5,665 nt of DNA. Source: an uncultured Bacteroides sp. (GTDB taxonomy: Bacteria; Bacteroidota; Bacteroidia; Bacteroidales; UBA11471). The DNA lies in assembly GCA_905210875.1 (NCBI GenBank), contig CAJLYN010000152.1, forward strand, positions 1 to 5,665, written 5' to 3'. The position numbers and the translations under genes were made by a program. Shown here piece after piece: positions 1 to 5,665 of this stretch. The notes under the pieces were generated by a model. It made no database searches. It was not told where the DNA came from and worked only from the letters and a program-made list of their open reading frames with translations. Numbering within the stretch: position 1 is the stretch's first letter; each line of letters starts with the position of its first letter.

Positions 1-1332
1 ACCGTAGGCGTCGAATTCGACGTTGTTCTCTTGGTAGGTAACGAAGCGGAAGCTCGACGATTTCTCTGCAAAGACATTTCCGTAGGCCTTTATGATACCG
101 CCAGTCTCACCGCTGAACGTGCCGGCACCCGATACAATGTCGGTGCCCTGCATCGAAATCATCATGGGCTTGCTGGTGTTGCGGAAGTAGTTGTTCTCGA
201 CAAATACGCTCGATGCCATGGTGGAGCCTACGCCGTACTTGGCACAGCCGTCGTAGTAGTTGTTGTAGACGTGGCAGGAGTAGGAGCGTATGCGTGGGTG
301 GCGGCTGTCGCTGTGGTCGTACCAGTTGTGGTGGTAGGTAATGTACATCTGGTCGTTTTCGCCGCTGAGGCCCAGTAGATTGCACTTTCCGTTGTCCCAG
401 AAGTGGTTGTAGGAGAAGGTTACATAGTTTGACTTTTTGCAGTCGAGGGCTCCGTCGCCTTTTACCTGGTCGGCGTCGCTGCCGGCGTGGCCGTAGAAGA
501 AGTCGCAGTTATGCACCCAGATGTAGCTGTTGTCTTGTTGCAGACCGATGTTGTCGCCCTCTCCGCTGTCGCAGTTGATGGTGGCGAGGTTGCTGATTTC
601 GATGGAAGAGGCGTTTTTGATGCGTATGCCCCAGCCGTCGAGGGTGGCGTCGTTGCCTACGCCTTCAATGGTGATGCCGGGGCAGGCGGTCTTACCCCCC
701 AAGTCGATAACGATGTCGCCCTTGTCGGTAACCGCCGGGTCGGTAATCTGCCCGATGACCCGTATCAGGAGCGGCCGTGACTCATAGCCCTTCTTGTAGC
801 CGTAGAGTATCTTCTGCAAACCGGTGCAGGTGGTTACGGCTCCTTTGGAGCTGGTTGTTACGTCGAGCGTGAGACTGTCTTTGTTCTTCTCGGTGAGGTA
901 GAGTACTACGGTACCTGCTTTCAGGCTGGCGTCGGCATTGTAGACGCCGGGTGTCTTGCCGTTGAAGAAGGCATATCCCGTGCGGTCGTGGGCCCGCACT
1001 TCAAACGAAGAAGACTCGGCGGCGAGTTCTTCCATTTCGGAACCTTCGCTGTCGACGGGAACGACTTTGAGGGTGTATGTGCCGGCTGCGAGACCCATGG
1101 CATCGGCGCGACCGTAGAGCCCGTAGTTCCGTACCAGCTGGTCGTCGATTTTCTGGTAGGTACCATCGCTTTCCTTGCAGTACACATGGTATGAGGCGGC
1201 CTCGTCGACCGGTGTGAAGGTTACATAACCCGACTCAAACCAACCGCCGGCTTCTTGTATGCCGACTTGTGCTGTGGCCGTAAACGACACAGCAAGTGCC
1301 GTTGCCAGGAAACAGAGTTTTGCGTTTTTCAT
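1..1332 (-). CDS. Secreted pectate lyase, polysaccharide lyase family 1, with N-terminal Fn3-like domain (3' end beyond window)
   Basis: Reading from ATG at 1330-1332, 444 codons stay open to the left edge, so the C-terminus is missing. Residues 1-21 form a signal peptide (basic MKNAK start, hydrophobic core, cleavage likely after ATA before Gln22), so the protein is exported. Residues about 25-115 look like a fibronectin type III-like module. The parallel beta-helix lyase domain covers about 120 to the end. Visible family 1 landmarks are NASSIEISNL (240-249), IWVHNCDFF (271-279), KGDGALDCKK (291-300), TYHHNW (332-337), SRHPRIR (343-349, holding the likely catalytic arginine), HVYNNYY (354-360) and VFVENNYFRN (376-385). 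Such enzymes cleave pectic polygalacturonate by calcium-dependent beta-elimination. The canonical WIDH motif reads WVHN here, which I recall as usual in Bacteroides-type members. The gene probably serves dietary pectin breakdown. No other polysaccharide-utilisation gene is in view. The family call is firm; exact substrate is inferred. Confidence 0.9.
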   Translation of the reverse strand, partial: MKNAKLCFLATALAVSFTATAQVGIQEAGGWFESGYVTFTPVDEAASYHVYCKESDGTYQKIDDQLVRNYGLYGRADAMGLAAGTYTLKVVPVDSEGSEMEELAAESSSFEVRAHDRTGYAFFNGKTPGVYNADASLKAGTVVLYLTEKNKDSLTLDVTTSSKGAVTTCTGLQKILYGYKKGYESRPLLIRVIGQITDPAVTDKGDIVIDLGGKTACPGITIEGVGNDATLDGWGIRIKNASSIEISNLATINCDSGEGDNIGLQQDNSYIWVHNCDFFYGHAGSDADQVKGDGALDCKKSNYVTFSYNHFWDNGKCNLLGLSGENDQMYITYHHNWYDHSDSRHPRIRSYSCHVYNNYYDGCAKYGVGSTMASSVFVENNYFRNTSKPMMISMQGTDIVSGAGTFSGETGGIIKAYGNVFAEKSSSFRFVTYQENNVEFDAYG

Positions 1333-1368
1333 GATGTATTTATGTTTTTGGGAAAGGAAAGAATCGGC

Positions 1369-1400
1369 CCAAGATAAACATAAAAAATTAAAAACGCAAG
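1369..1400 (-). promoter_or_regulatory. Candidate Bacteroidetes-type promoter of the pectate lyase
   Basis: In the AT-rich 84-base gap between the DUF486 gene and the pectate lyase, the minus strand reads CTTG (1400-1397), 20 bases, then TATCTTGG (1376-1369). This resembles the Bacteroidetes consensus TTTG, 19-21 bases, TAnnTTTG, with one mismatch in each box. Transcription would begin near 1362 and leave a leader of about 30 bases before the ATG at 1332. An overlapping TATGTTTA (1382-1375) is an alternative -7 box. I see no strong Shine-Dalgarno sequence, as is normal for this phylum. Confidence 0.4.
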
Positions 1401-1416
1401 TAAACCGTCAAAATAA

Positions 1417-1785
1417 TTATTTCATAAAGACAAAGTAGACTGCAAGTACGAGGCATACGGCAGCGGCCAGGTGATTCCATTGCAGCGATTCGTTGTGGAA
1501 GGCCAGGCTCGAAAAGACGGCAAAGACGGTGAGTGTGATGACCTCTTGTATTACTTTGAGTTGTACCAGGGTGAAGGGGCCGCCGTTTTCCTGGAACCCG
1601 ATGCGGTTGGCCGGTACCTGGAAGCAGTATTCAAAGAGGGCGATGCCCCATGAGAGCAGTATCACACCGAAGAGGGGCCAGTTCGATATGAGTTTCATCT
1701 CTTGCAGTTTGAGGTGGCCGTACCAGGCGAATGTCATGAAAATGTTCGATACGACGAGCAGCAGTACAGAGTATATTCCTTGCAT
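1417..1785 (-). CDS. DMT-family / DUF486 small four-helix membrane protein
   Basis: This 122-residue protein has four predicted membrane helices at about residues 4-23, 35-54, 76-97 and 103-121. The segment ALFEYCFQVPANRIG (49-63) is the signature I associate with DUF486 (COG3169), and the length matches that family's usual size of about 115 residues. These proteins belong to the drug/metabolite transporter superfamily in its short, four-helix form and sit in the inner membrane, but I know of no established substrate. The ATG at 1783-1785 puts the first helix right at the N-terminus, so I accept that start. It lies 46 bases after the TtcA-like gene on the same strand and may be cotranscribed with it. 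A 7/8 match to the Bacteroidetes -7 box (TACATTTA, 1809-1802) lies in that gap but lacks a clear -33 partner. Confidence 0.85.
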   Translation of the reverse strand: MQGIYSVLLLVVSNIFMTFAWYGHLKLQEMKLISNWPLFGVILLSWGIALFEYCFQVPANRIGFQENGGPFTLVQLKVIQEVITLTVFAVFSSLAFHNESLQWNHLAAAVCLVLAVYFVFMK

Positions 1786-1831
1786 GGTTTAAAGGGTATT
1801 ATAAATGTATATAAAGATGTGTGTAAGAATT

Positions 1832-2620
1832 TCAGATGGGGTCGGAGTTGTTTTCTCTCTCTCTGCGGGAGGGGAGCGGACGGGGCAGGTACTCCTCCTG
1901 TATGTGGGTCATGCTGTTCCACAGGTGGCCGCGCAGTTGCGGACTGATGGCTTGCAGCTGGTGCAGAATGTTCCGTATTTCGGGGCGGTGCGAGCTTTTC
2001 TCATAAGGGCAGCTCTTCTCCTGCCGGGGATAGTGGCCCGAGCGGCTCAACTCCACAAGGTCGTTCTCGGCGATGAGGCAGAGCGGGCGGATTATTGTCA
2101 TGTCGAATTTCTTCATGGCCAGCCGGGGAGGCATGGTGGCAAAAGAGCCTTGAAAGGCCATGTTCATGAGCAAAGTCTCGAAGAGGTCGTCCTGGTGATG
2201 GCCGAGGGCTATCTTGTGGCAGCCTCTCTCCCGGGCGATGTCGAAGAGTGCCTTGCGCCGATACCAGGAGCATAGAAAGCAGGGCGTCTTGCGCCGGTCG
2301 GTCGACGGGTCAAAGGCGGTCTCCCGCTCCACATACTCGATGCCGAATGCCGCACAATGTTCGCGCAGGGCCGACGTGTCGCTGTGGTAGGCGATGTTGC
2401 TCATGCGTATGTGGACGGCTGTGAGGGTGAACCGTGGCGCAAAGATGCGGGAACGCCGGCCCAGCAGTTCGACCAGTGCCAGCGAGTCTTTCCCGCCCGA
2501 CAGGCCGATGAGCAGGTGGTCGCCCTCGTCGATGAGGCCGTAGTCGTCGATGGCTTTCTTTACCTGGCGGTCGAGACGGCGCAGCAGAATTTCCCGTTCG
2601 GGCGATGAGGATTGGAGCAT
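1832..2620 (-). CDS. TtcA-like PP-loop ATPase (tRNA 2-thiocytidine biosynthesis family)
   Basis: Starting at ATG 2618-2620 (MLQSSS), the protein has 262 residues. It carries the PP-loop ATP-pyrophosphatase motif SGGKDS (41-46), a CFLC pair (114-117) followed by SWYRRKALF, GHHQDD (140-145), and a further cysteine in CPYEKSSHR (204-212). This is the TtcA pattern: in E. coli TtcA, three such cysteines hold an iron-sulfur cluster and the enzyme adenylates and thiolates cytidine 32 of certain tRNAs. The protein is cytoplasmic and somewhat shorter than E. coli TtcA (about 311 residues). The frame extends upstream to an ATG at 2653, but that codon lies upstream of an exact promoter -7 box at 2648-2641, so the shorter start is preferred. 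The last 15 or so residues are arginine-rich, low in complexity and probably not conserved. Members of this family also include paralogues of unknown target, so I give no gene symbol. Confidence 0.87.
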   Translation of the reverse strand: MLQSSSPEREILLRRLDRQVKKAIDDYGLIDEGDHLLIGLSGGKDSLALVELLGRRSRIFAPRFTLTAVHIRMSNIAYHSDTSALREHCAAFGIEYVERETAFDPSTDRRKTPCFLCSWYRRKALFDIARERGCHKIALGHHQDDLFETLLMNMAFQGSFATMPPRLAMKKFDMTIIRPLCLIAENDLVELSRSGHYPRQEKSCPYEKSSHRPEIRNILHQLQAISPQLRGHLWNSMTHIQEEYLPRPLPSRRERENNSDPI

Positions 2621-2640
2621 GGCTTTGAGTTTTGCGGCTG

Positions 2641-2648
2641 CAAAAGTA
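2641..2648 (-). promoter_or_regulatory. Bacteroidetes -7 promoter box for the TtcA-like gene
   Basis: The minus strand reads TACTTTTG, an exact match to the Bacteroidetes -7 consensus TAnnTTTG. It lies 20 bases before the ATG at 2620. Transcription would start near 2636, inside what the longest open frame would call coding sequence, and that decides the start codon. I do not find a good TTTG -33 box 19-21 bases upstream. This promoter sits after the terminator of the receptor gene, so the TtcA-like gene forms its own unit, perhaps together with the DUF486 gene. Confidence 0.55.
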
Positions 2649-2730
2649 CGCAAATTTTCATATCGTTATCGGGGTGCTAACTCTTTTTTCGTGTCGATAC
2701 GTGGCTCGTTCTCCTGTTTGATGCCGGTGT

Positions 2731-2769
2731 AAAAAAATGGGCGAAGACGTGCAAGCTCCGTCTTCGCCC
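2731..2769 (-). terminator. Rho-independent terminator of the TonB-dependent receptor gene
   Basis: A perfect 11-bp stem pairs 2739-2749 (GGGCGAAGACG) with 2759-2769 (CGTCTTCGCCC) around a 9-base loop. On the minus strand it is followed by a run of seven T (complement of 2731-2737). It begins 23 bases after the receptor stop codon at 2793. The plus-strand side has no T tract, so it acts only on minus-strand transcripts. Confidence 0.9.
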
Positions 2770-2792
2770 GTGTTGTTGTCGTGCTGTCAGCG

Positions 2793-3680
2793 TCAGTAGG
2801 TTACGACAATACCGCCGCTGAACCACCCCTCGGGCATCTTCAATCCGCCGAAGTCGCAATAGCGGGTGGCGGTAATGTTGTTGCCGTCGAGATAGATGCG
2901 TAGGTGGCGCCGTTCCCACGAGAGACGGGCGTCGAGCAGTGCATAGGTGTCGTATCCGGTGCGTCGGCCTGAGGCGTCGATATAGTTTCCGTTACGGTCG
3001 TAGACGCCGCCGATGAGCGTGAGGGTCATGTACGTCAAGAAGTGAACGCTCACGGTAGCCGTAGCTTTGTGCCGCATGTAGTCGAGCGCATATTTTGAAA
3101 TGTAGTCGCCGCTCTGCTTGTCGGTGGTGAGGTAGGCATAGGAGAGGGTTGCCTGCCTGAGGACCCCTTTGCCGTAGTAGCCGCCCGTCCATTCGACACC
3201 CAAGGTGCGGAGGCGGGTCAGCTGCAACGATTCCCATTCGCTGTCGGCGCTCTTCTGTACCCAGTCGATAATGTCTCGTCCGTCGCGGAAATATACCTCG
3301 GCCGAGGTTTTCCAACCACTCTTCTCATAGGAGCCGCGCAACCGGTAGGTCGTAGCCTTCTCGGGTTTGAGATGGGGGTTGCCTATGTATCCGGTTGTCG
3401 TGTAGTAGAGGTCGGTAAACGAGGGCAGTCGCATCGACCGTACGGCGGCGATGCCGATGTGCAGACCGTCGACAGGGCGGTATCCGCCCGAGAGGCTCCA
3501 AATGGGAGTTGTCTCGCCTGGCGAGAATACGCAGCCGGCCGAACCTTCGATGTCGAAGCGGCCCAGTTGCTTGATGTGCCGCACGCGCAGGTCGCCGCTG
3601 TTCTGCCTCTTTCCGTTGGTATAGTAGGCGTCGCTCTCACCTTTGACCCGCCGGGGGGTACTCAGCGGCTCGCCCAGCAC
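2793..3680 (-). other. TonB-dependent receptor, C-terminal beta-barrel fragment
   Basis: The last 295 or so residues of the fused frame match the C-terminal barrel of a Bacteroidales TonB-dependent receptor. Numbered from ATG 4958, landmarks are VLGEPLSTP (about 427-435), MRLPSFTDLYY (509-519), GNPHLKPEK (526-534, the NP-x-LKPE element), a DIIDWV segment (562-567) and NNITATRY (693-700). The protein ends on VVTY, an aromatic last residue as usual for outer-membrane barrels recognised by the BAM machinery. These receptors import ligands such as cobalamin, iron complexes or glycans using TonB energy. The pattern recalls single-component BtuB/FecA-like receptors rather than SusC, but the ligand cannot be read from this part. 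The gene ends at a clear terminator. The missing upstream half should hold the signal peptide and plug. Confidence 0.82.
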
Positions 3681-4958
3681 CGGCGCTGTTGTGGAAAAGC
3701 CCGACGTCGTGTTGTCGTAGCCCGCCGCCTCGCAGGAGAACAGCTCATTCTTACCGGTGTTCAGCACCACGGCGCGGGTGCGGTAGTAGCAGTACAGCCG
3801 CCCGTCGTGGGCGTCGGACAGGTAGGCCATGTCGTCGCCGTGCATCGTCACGGCCTGCACATCGGTGGGGTCAGCCAGCGGAAAGCGATAGATCTGCTCA
3901 GCCTGGTCCTGGACCATGTAAAGGCTGCCGCCGTAGACCGTGCCGTTCAGCGGCGTGCCGCGGTTCTCACTGATGAAGGACTGCAGATCAACGCCGGTGT
4001 TGTTCGGCACAGTGTAGTCCTTTGCCGCCAGCGTTTTTCTGTCGTACTCACGTATTTTTACAACGCCCATTGCGTCAATGTAGTCAACCTCCGGCGCAGA
4101 CAGCAGATAGATTTTATCCGCCTCCGCGTCAAAGCAGATGCGGCAGTAGTCCTCCCCGGCGGAGGAATCCACCTGCAAAAAGTCCGCCACATCCAACGTG
4201 TCGGTGCTCCGCAGGCTGTCCCACAGGCCGGTAGGGTCGCGACGGAACAGGTCCAGCGTTTTCAGCCCCAGCGCATGATGCCGCAGCTCCAGCATGCCCT
4301 CGTCGGCGTTCAGATACCCGGCCACGGCCTCGTCCGCCTCGGGGTCGGCGTAGAGCAGCACGCCCTTCTCGTCGGTGGGGTAGGTCGTTTTGGCCAAAAG
4401 GCCCGTCAGCAGCTGGTCACCGCCCAGCGCCCCGCCAAAGCCGAGCCGGTCCGCGTTGCAGGCAGCCGCGTCCGGCGCGTCGATCATCTCGGAGTAGTAC
4501 GCACCCATCGGGTGGGTCAGGCAGACCGAACCGATGACGCCGTTGGCCTGGCTCGTCGCGAACTCATAGACGTAGGTCACGACGCCGCTCCACGGGTCGA
4601 TCTTCGTCTCGGTCAGGTTGGCGCTGCCGCGCACCGTGTTTTTGGTCGCGTTGACCTGCCCGGCCATCGCCGTGCCCACAACGCCCGCGCCCGCCGGGGC
4701 AAACACTGTGGCCGGGTCGCTGCCCAGCGGCGTGTCGTACAGCAGCAGGCCGCCGTAAAACATCGTCACCAGATCCTTCGGGGCATTCGTGTACCCCTGG
4801 TCGCCGCGCCACAGCAGCATGGCCTTGTTCAGGCTGCCGCCGTAGCCGTTAAAAATATCCGACACTGCGTTGGTGATAAGATTATCGCTCTCCACCACCT
4901 CCACCGCGCCGGTGTGCACATCGGTCAGTTCAATGCGCGTATGACCGTGTAGGGTCAT
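2793..4958 (-). CDS. Fused open frame: phage tail/structural protein N-terminal part joined to TonB-dependent receptor C-terminal part (probable chimera)
   Basis: This is a single uninterrupted frame of 721 residues from ATG 4956-4958 (MTLHGH). That ATG is preceded by a strong AAGGGAG ribosome binding site, so I prefer it to the ATG at 4985, which would add nine residues and overlap the upstream gene. Residues 1 to about 426 are phage-like and about 427-721 are the outer-membrane barrel of a TonB-dependent receptor. The two parts differ in lineage, codon choice and cell compartment. The receptor lacks its signal peptide, plug domain and TonB box, and the phage protein lacks its natural C-terminus. 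The product is therefore unlikely to be a real protein. The frame may be preserved simply by the one-in-three chance of an in-frame join. See the separate entries for the two halves and the junction. Confidence 0.75.
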   Translation of the reverse strand: MTLHGHTRIELTDVHTGAVEVVESDNLITNAVSDIFNGYGGSLNKAMLLWRGDQGYTNAPKDLVTMFYGGLLLYDTPLGSDPATVFAPAGAGVVGTAMAGQVNATKNTVRGSANLTETKIDPWSGVVTYVYEFATSQANGVIGSVCLTHPMGAYYSEMIDAPDAAACNADRLGFGGALGGDQLLTGLLAKTTYPTDEKGVLLYADPEADEAVAGYLNADEGMLELRHHALGLKTLDLFRRDPTGLWDSLRSTDTLDVADFLQVDSSAGEDYCRICFDAEADKIYLLSAPEVDYIDAMGVVKIREYDRKTLAAKDYTVPNNTGVDLQSFISENRGTPLNGTVYGGSLYMVQDQAEQIYRFPLADPTDVQAVTMHGDDMAYLSDAHDGRLYCYYRTRAVVLNTGKNELFSCEAAGYDNTTSGFSTTAPVLGEPLSTPRRVKGESDAYYTNGKRQNSGDLRVRHIKQLGRFDIEGSAGCVFSPGETTPIWSLSGGYRPVDGLHIGIAAVRSMRLPSFTDLYYTTTGYIGNPHLKPEKATTYRLRGSYEKSGWKTSAEVYFRDGRDIIDWVQKSADSEWESLQLTRLRTLGVEWTGGYYGKGVLRQATLSYAYLTTDKQSGDYISKYALDYMRHKATATVSVHFLTYMTLTLIGGVYDRNGNYIDASGRRTGYDTYALLDARLSWERRHLRIYLDGNNITATRYCDFGGLKMPEGWFSGGIVVTY
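3640..3720. other. Junction between Bacteroidales and Firmicute-phage sequence
   Basis: Similarity changes from phage-like to TonB-receptor-like within this stretch; my best estimate of the crossover is near 3680, where the protein reads TTAP then VLGEP. By hand count the phage side uses CTG for roughly four-fifths of its leucines and CTC almost never, while CTC is the commonest leucine codon on the receptor side. Serine TCG is also more frequent on the receptor side. No direct or inverted repeat, tRNA, integrase or insertion sequence is visible. The exact base is uncertain because the first few codons after 3680 fit either side. Confidence 0.7.
3681..4958 (-). other. Phage tail/baseplate-associated structural protein, N-terminal part
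   Basis: About 426 residues of the fused frame start MTLHGHTRIELTDVHTG and continue into VVESDNLITNAVSDIF, a start I associate with structural proteins downstream of the tail or baseplate genes in Clostridiales prophages. There is no signal peptide or membrane helix. From about residue 270 onward, spaced units such as KIYLLSAPEV, IREYDRKTLA, GSLYMVQD, QIYRFPLADP and DDMAYLSD suggest repeated beta-sheet blades, possibly a propeller used in host-surface contact. That fold is inferred from pattern alone. It lies 19 bases after the stop of the preceding tail gene, as in a tightly packed late phage operon. The true C-terminus is lost at the junction. I do not recognise a named family. Confidence 0.55.
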
Positions 4959-4967
4959 TGCATCCGC

Positions 4968-4974
4968 TCCCTTC
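4968..4974 (-). promoter_or_regulatory. Strong Shine-Dalgarno site for the phage structural gene
   Basis: The minus strand reads AAGGGAG with 9 bases between it and the ATG at 4958. It fixes the start at 4958 rather than 4985. It is also a Firmicute-style initiation signal, unlike the Bacteroidetes genes further left, which lack one. Confidence 0.75.
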
Positions 4975-4977
4975 GTT

Positions 4978-5665
4978 TTATACATCGATGCTGCGTGCTT
5001 TTATTGCAATCGGCAGCAGTGTCTCCTCACATTCCAGCGTGCCGTCCCACGGCGTCTCGCTTGCCATGCCCTGCCCGGTCACGGTGGCCTTGATGCCGTA
5101 GGGCGCGATCTTCACCGTGCCGCCCGCGCAGACCAGCCGCACCGACAGCCGCGTGACCGTCCCGGCCTCCACCGACGCAAACGGGTAGAACAGCGCCAGC
5201 GTGTGTGCGCCCATCTCCAGCCGCTGCTGCGGCGCAAAATTTCCCACCGGCACGTCGTTTATATAGTACCGCACGGTCACCGTCAGTACCTTGCCGGTGT
5301 CGGGCGCTGCGTCCAGCAGCAGCTGCGCCAGGAACATAGCGCTCGTCTCCTCCACTGCCGTGAAGGCAATTGCCACGGCGGGCGTCTCCACGGTCTGCAC
5401 CGCCAGCTCCGCCGGGTTCGTGAAGCTGTAATACACGATCCGCTTGCTCTCGGCGCTGTTCTGTAAGCGGCGCAGCGCTTTTTCCGTCGCGCCGTCCGTT
5501 GTGCCGCCTAAGTAAGGGTTGCGGCCCACGCCCTTTAAGGTCTGCCGCCCGCGGTAGCGCCAGACGAAATGCGTCACGAGCATCTCGGGCGCAGTGCCGT
5601 TCTCCATCGGCAGCGCCACGCGGTCCCCCGGCTCAAACGCCGGGTCGCCGGGCATCGTCACGGTG
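4978..5665 (-). CDS. Phage tail/baseplate protein, C-terminal part (5' end beyond window)
   Basis: The frame is open to the right edge and ends at TAA 4978-4980. The GTG at 5659-5661 could serve as a start, but the reading continues upstream of it and the sequence begins mid-domain, so I treat this as a partial gene with at least 228 codons visible. Counted from that GTG, residues 3-45 (MPGDPAFEPGDRVALP, then RYRGRQTLKGVG) resemble the last strands of a phage baseplate or tail-hub domain, where a GDP-x5-GD element is common. A short helical linker (about 56-72) follows. Residues 73-227 are rich in beta strands (for example VLTVTVRYYINDVPVG and TVTRLSVRLVCAGG) and may form a jelly-roll-like module for receptor or sugar binding. 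There is no signal peptide or membrane helix. It precedes the next structural gene by 19 bases. The phage assignment is likely; the exact role is inferred. Confidence 0.55.
   Translation of the reverse strand, partial: TVTMPGDPAFEPGDRVALPMENGTAPEMLVTHFVWRYRGRQTLKGVGRNPYLGGTTDGATEKALRRLQNSAESKRIVYYSFTNPAELAVQTVETPAVAIAFTAVEETSAMFLAQLLLDAAPDTGKVLTVTVRYYINDVPVGNFAPQQRLEMGAHTLALFYPFASVEAGTVTRLSVRLVCAGGTVKIAPYGIKATVTGQGMASETPWDGTLECEETLLPIAIKARSIDV

Noticed and set aside
31..378. Plus-strand open frame of 115 codons near the left edge
   Set aside because: The Val/Ala-rich translation is the reverse of the Asn/Tyr-rich pectate lyase beta-helix. It has no ribosome binding site or promoter of its own.
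1805..2275. Plus-strand open frame of 156 codons opposite the TtcA-like gene
   Set aside because: It lies fully antisense to a gene with firm motifs and has no recognisable domain.
3640..3720. Prophage attachment site or insertion at the TonB-receptor gene
   Set aside because: No core repeat, integrase, tRNA or insertion-sequence end is visible. The join falls in the middle of a phage structural gene rather than at a phage end.
3372..4952. Plus-strand open frame of 526 codons opposite the fused gene
   Set aside because: It spans both sides of the lineage junction, is dominated by Arg, Val, Gln, His and Ala, and shows no known motif. It is the antisense shadow of a GC-rich coding frame.
2793..4958. 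A genuine phage-encoded outer-membrane barrel fusion
   Set aside because: The barrel lacks a signal peptide and plug, and the phage half looks Firmicute-derived, so no host membrane would accept it. A chimera explains all observations.
1..5665. CRISPR arrays, tRNA or rRNA genes, riboswitches
   Set aside because: I saw no spaced direct repeats, tRNA-like folds or conserved RNA elements on reading both strands.

Overview
The window joins DNA from two unrelated bacterial lineages. Positions 1 to about 3680 look like a Bacteroidales chromosome. The genes there are a secreted family 1 pectate lyase, a DUF486 membrane protein, a TtcA-like PP-loop ATPase and the C-terminal barrel of a TonB-dependent receptor. 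Promoters there follow the Bacteroidetes TAnnTTTG pattern and strong Shine-Dalgarno sequences are absent. Positions from about 3680 to 5665 look like the tail or baseplate region of a prophage from a GC-rich gut Firmicute (Ruminococcaceae or Faecalibacterium-like, by impression only). That part has a strong AAGGGAG ribosome binding site and a heavy preference for CTG leucine codons.

Layout, all genes on the minus strand: a tail/baseplate protein C-terminus (4978-5665, runs off the right edge); a phage structural protein starting at 4958 whose frame runs without a stop into the TonB-dependent receptor barrel ending at 2793; a rho-independent terminator for that receptor (2731-2769); a -7 promoter element (2641-2648) and the TtcA-like gene (1832-2620); a DUF486 small membrane protein (1417-1785); a promoter-like region (1369-1400); and the pectate lyase (1332 to the left edge, 444 codons with no stop).

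The main observation is the in-frame join near 3680. A phage tail protein fused to an outer-membrane barrel makes no functional sense, because a Firmicute phage host has no such membrane. No integrase, attachment site, tRNA or insertion sequence is visible at the join. A metagenome assembly chimera between two co-resident gut organisms is the simplest reading. I see no convincing new biological system here. Apart from the join, both halves are recognisable as ordinary loci.
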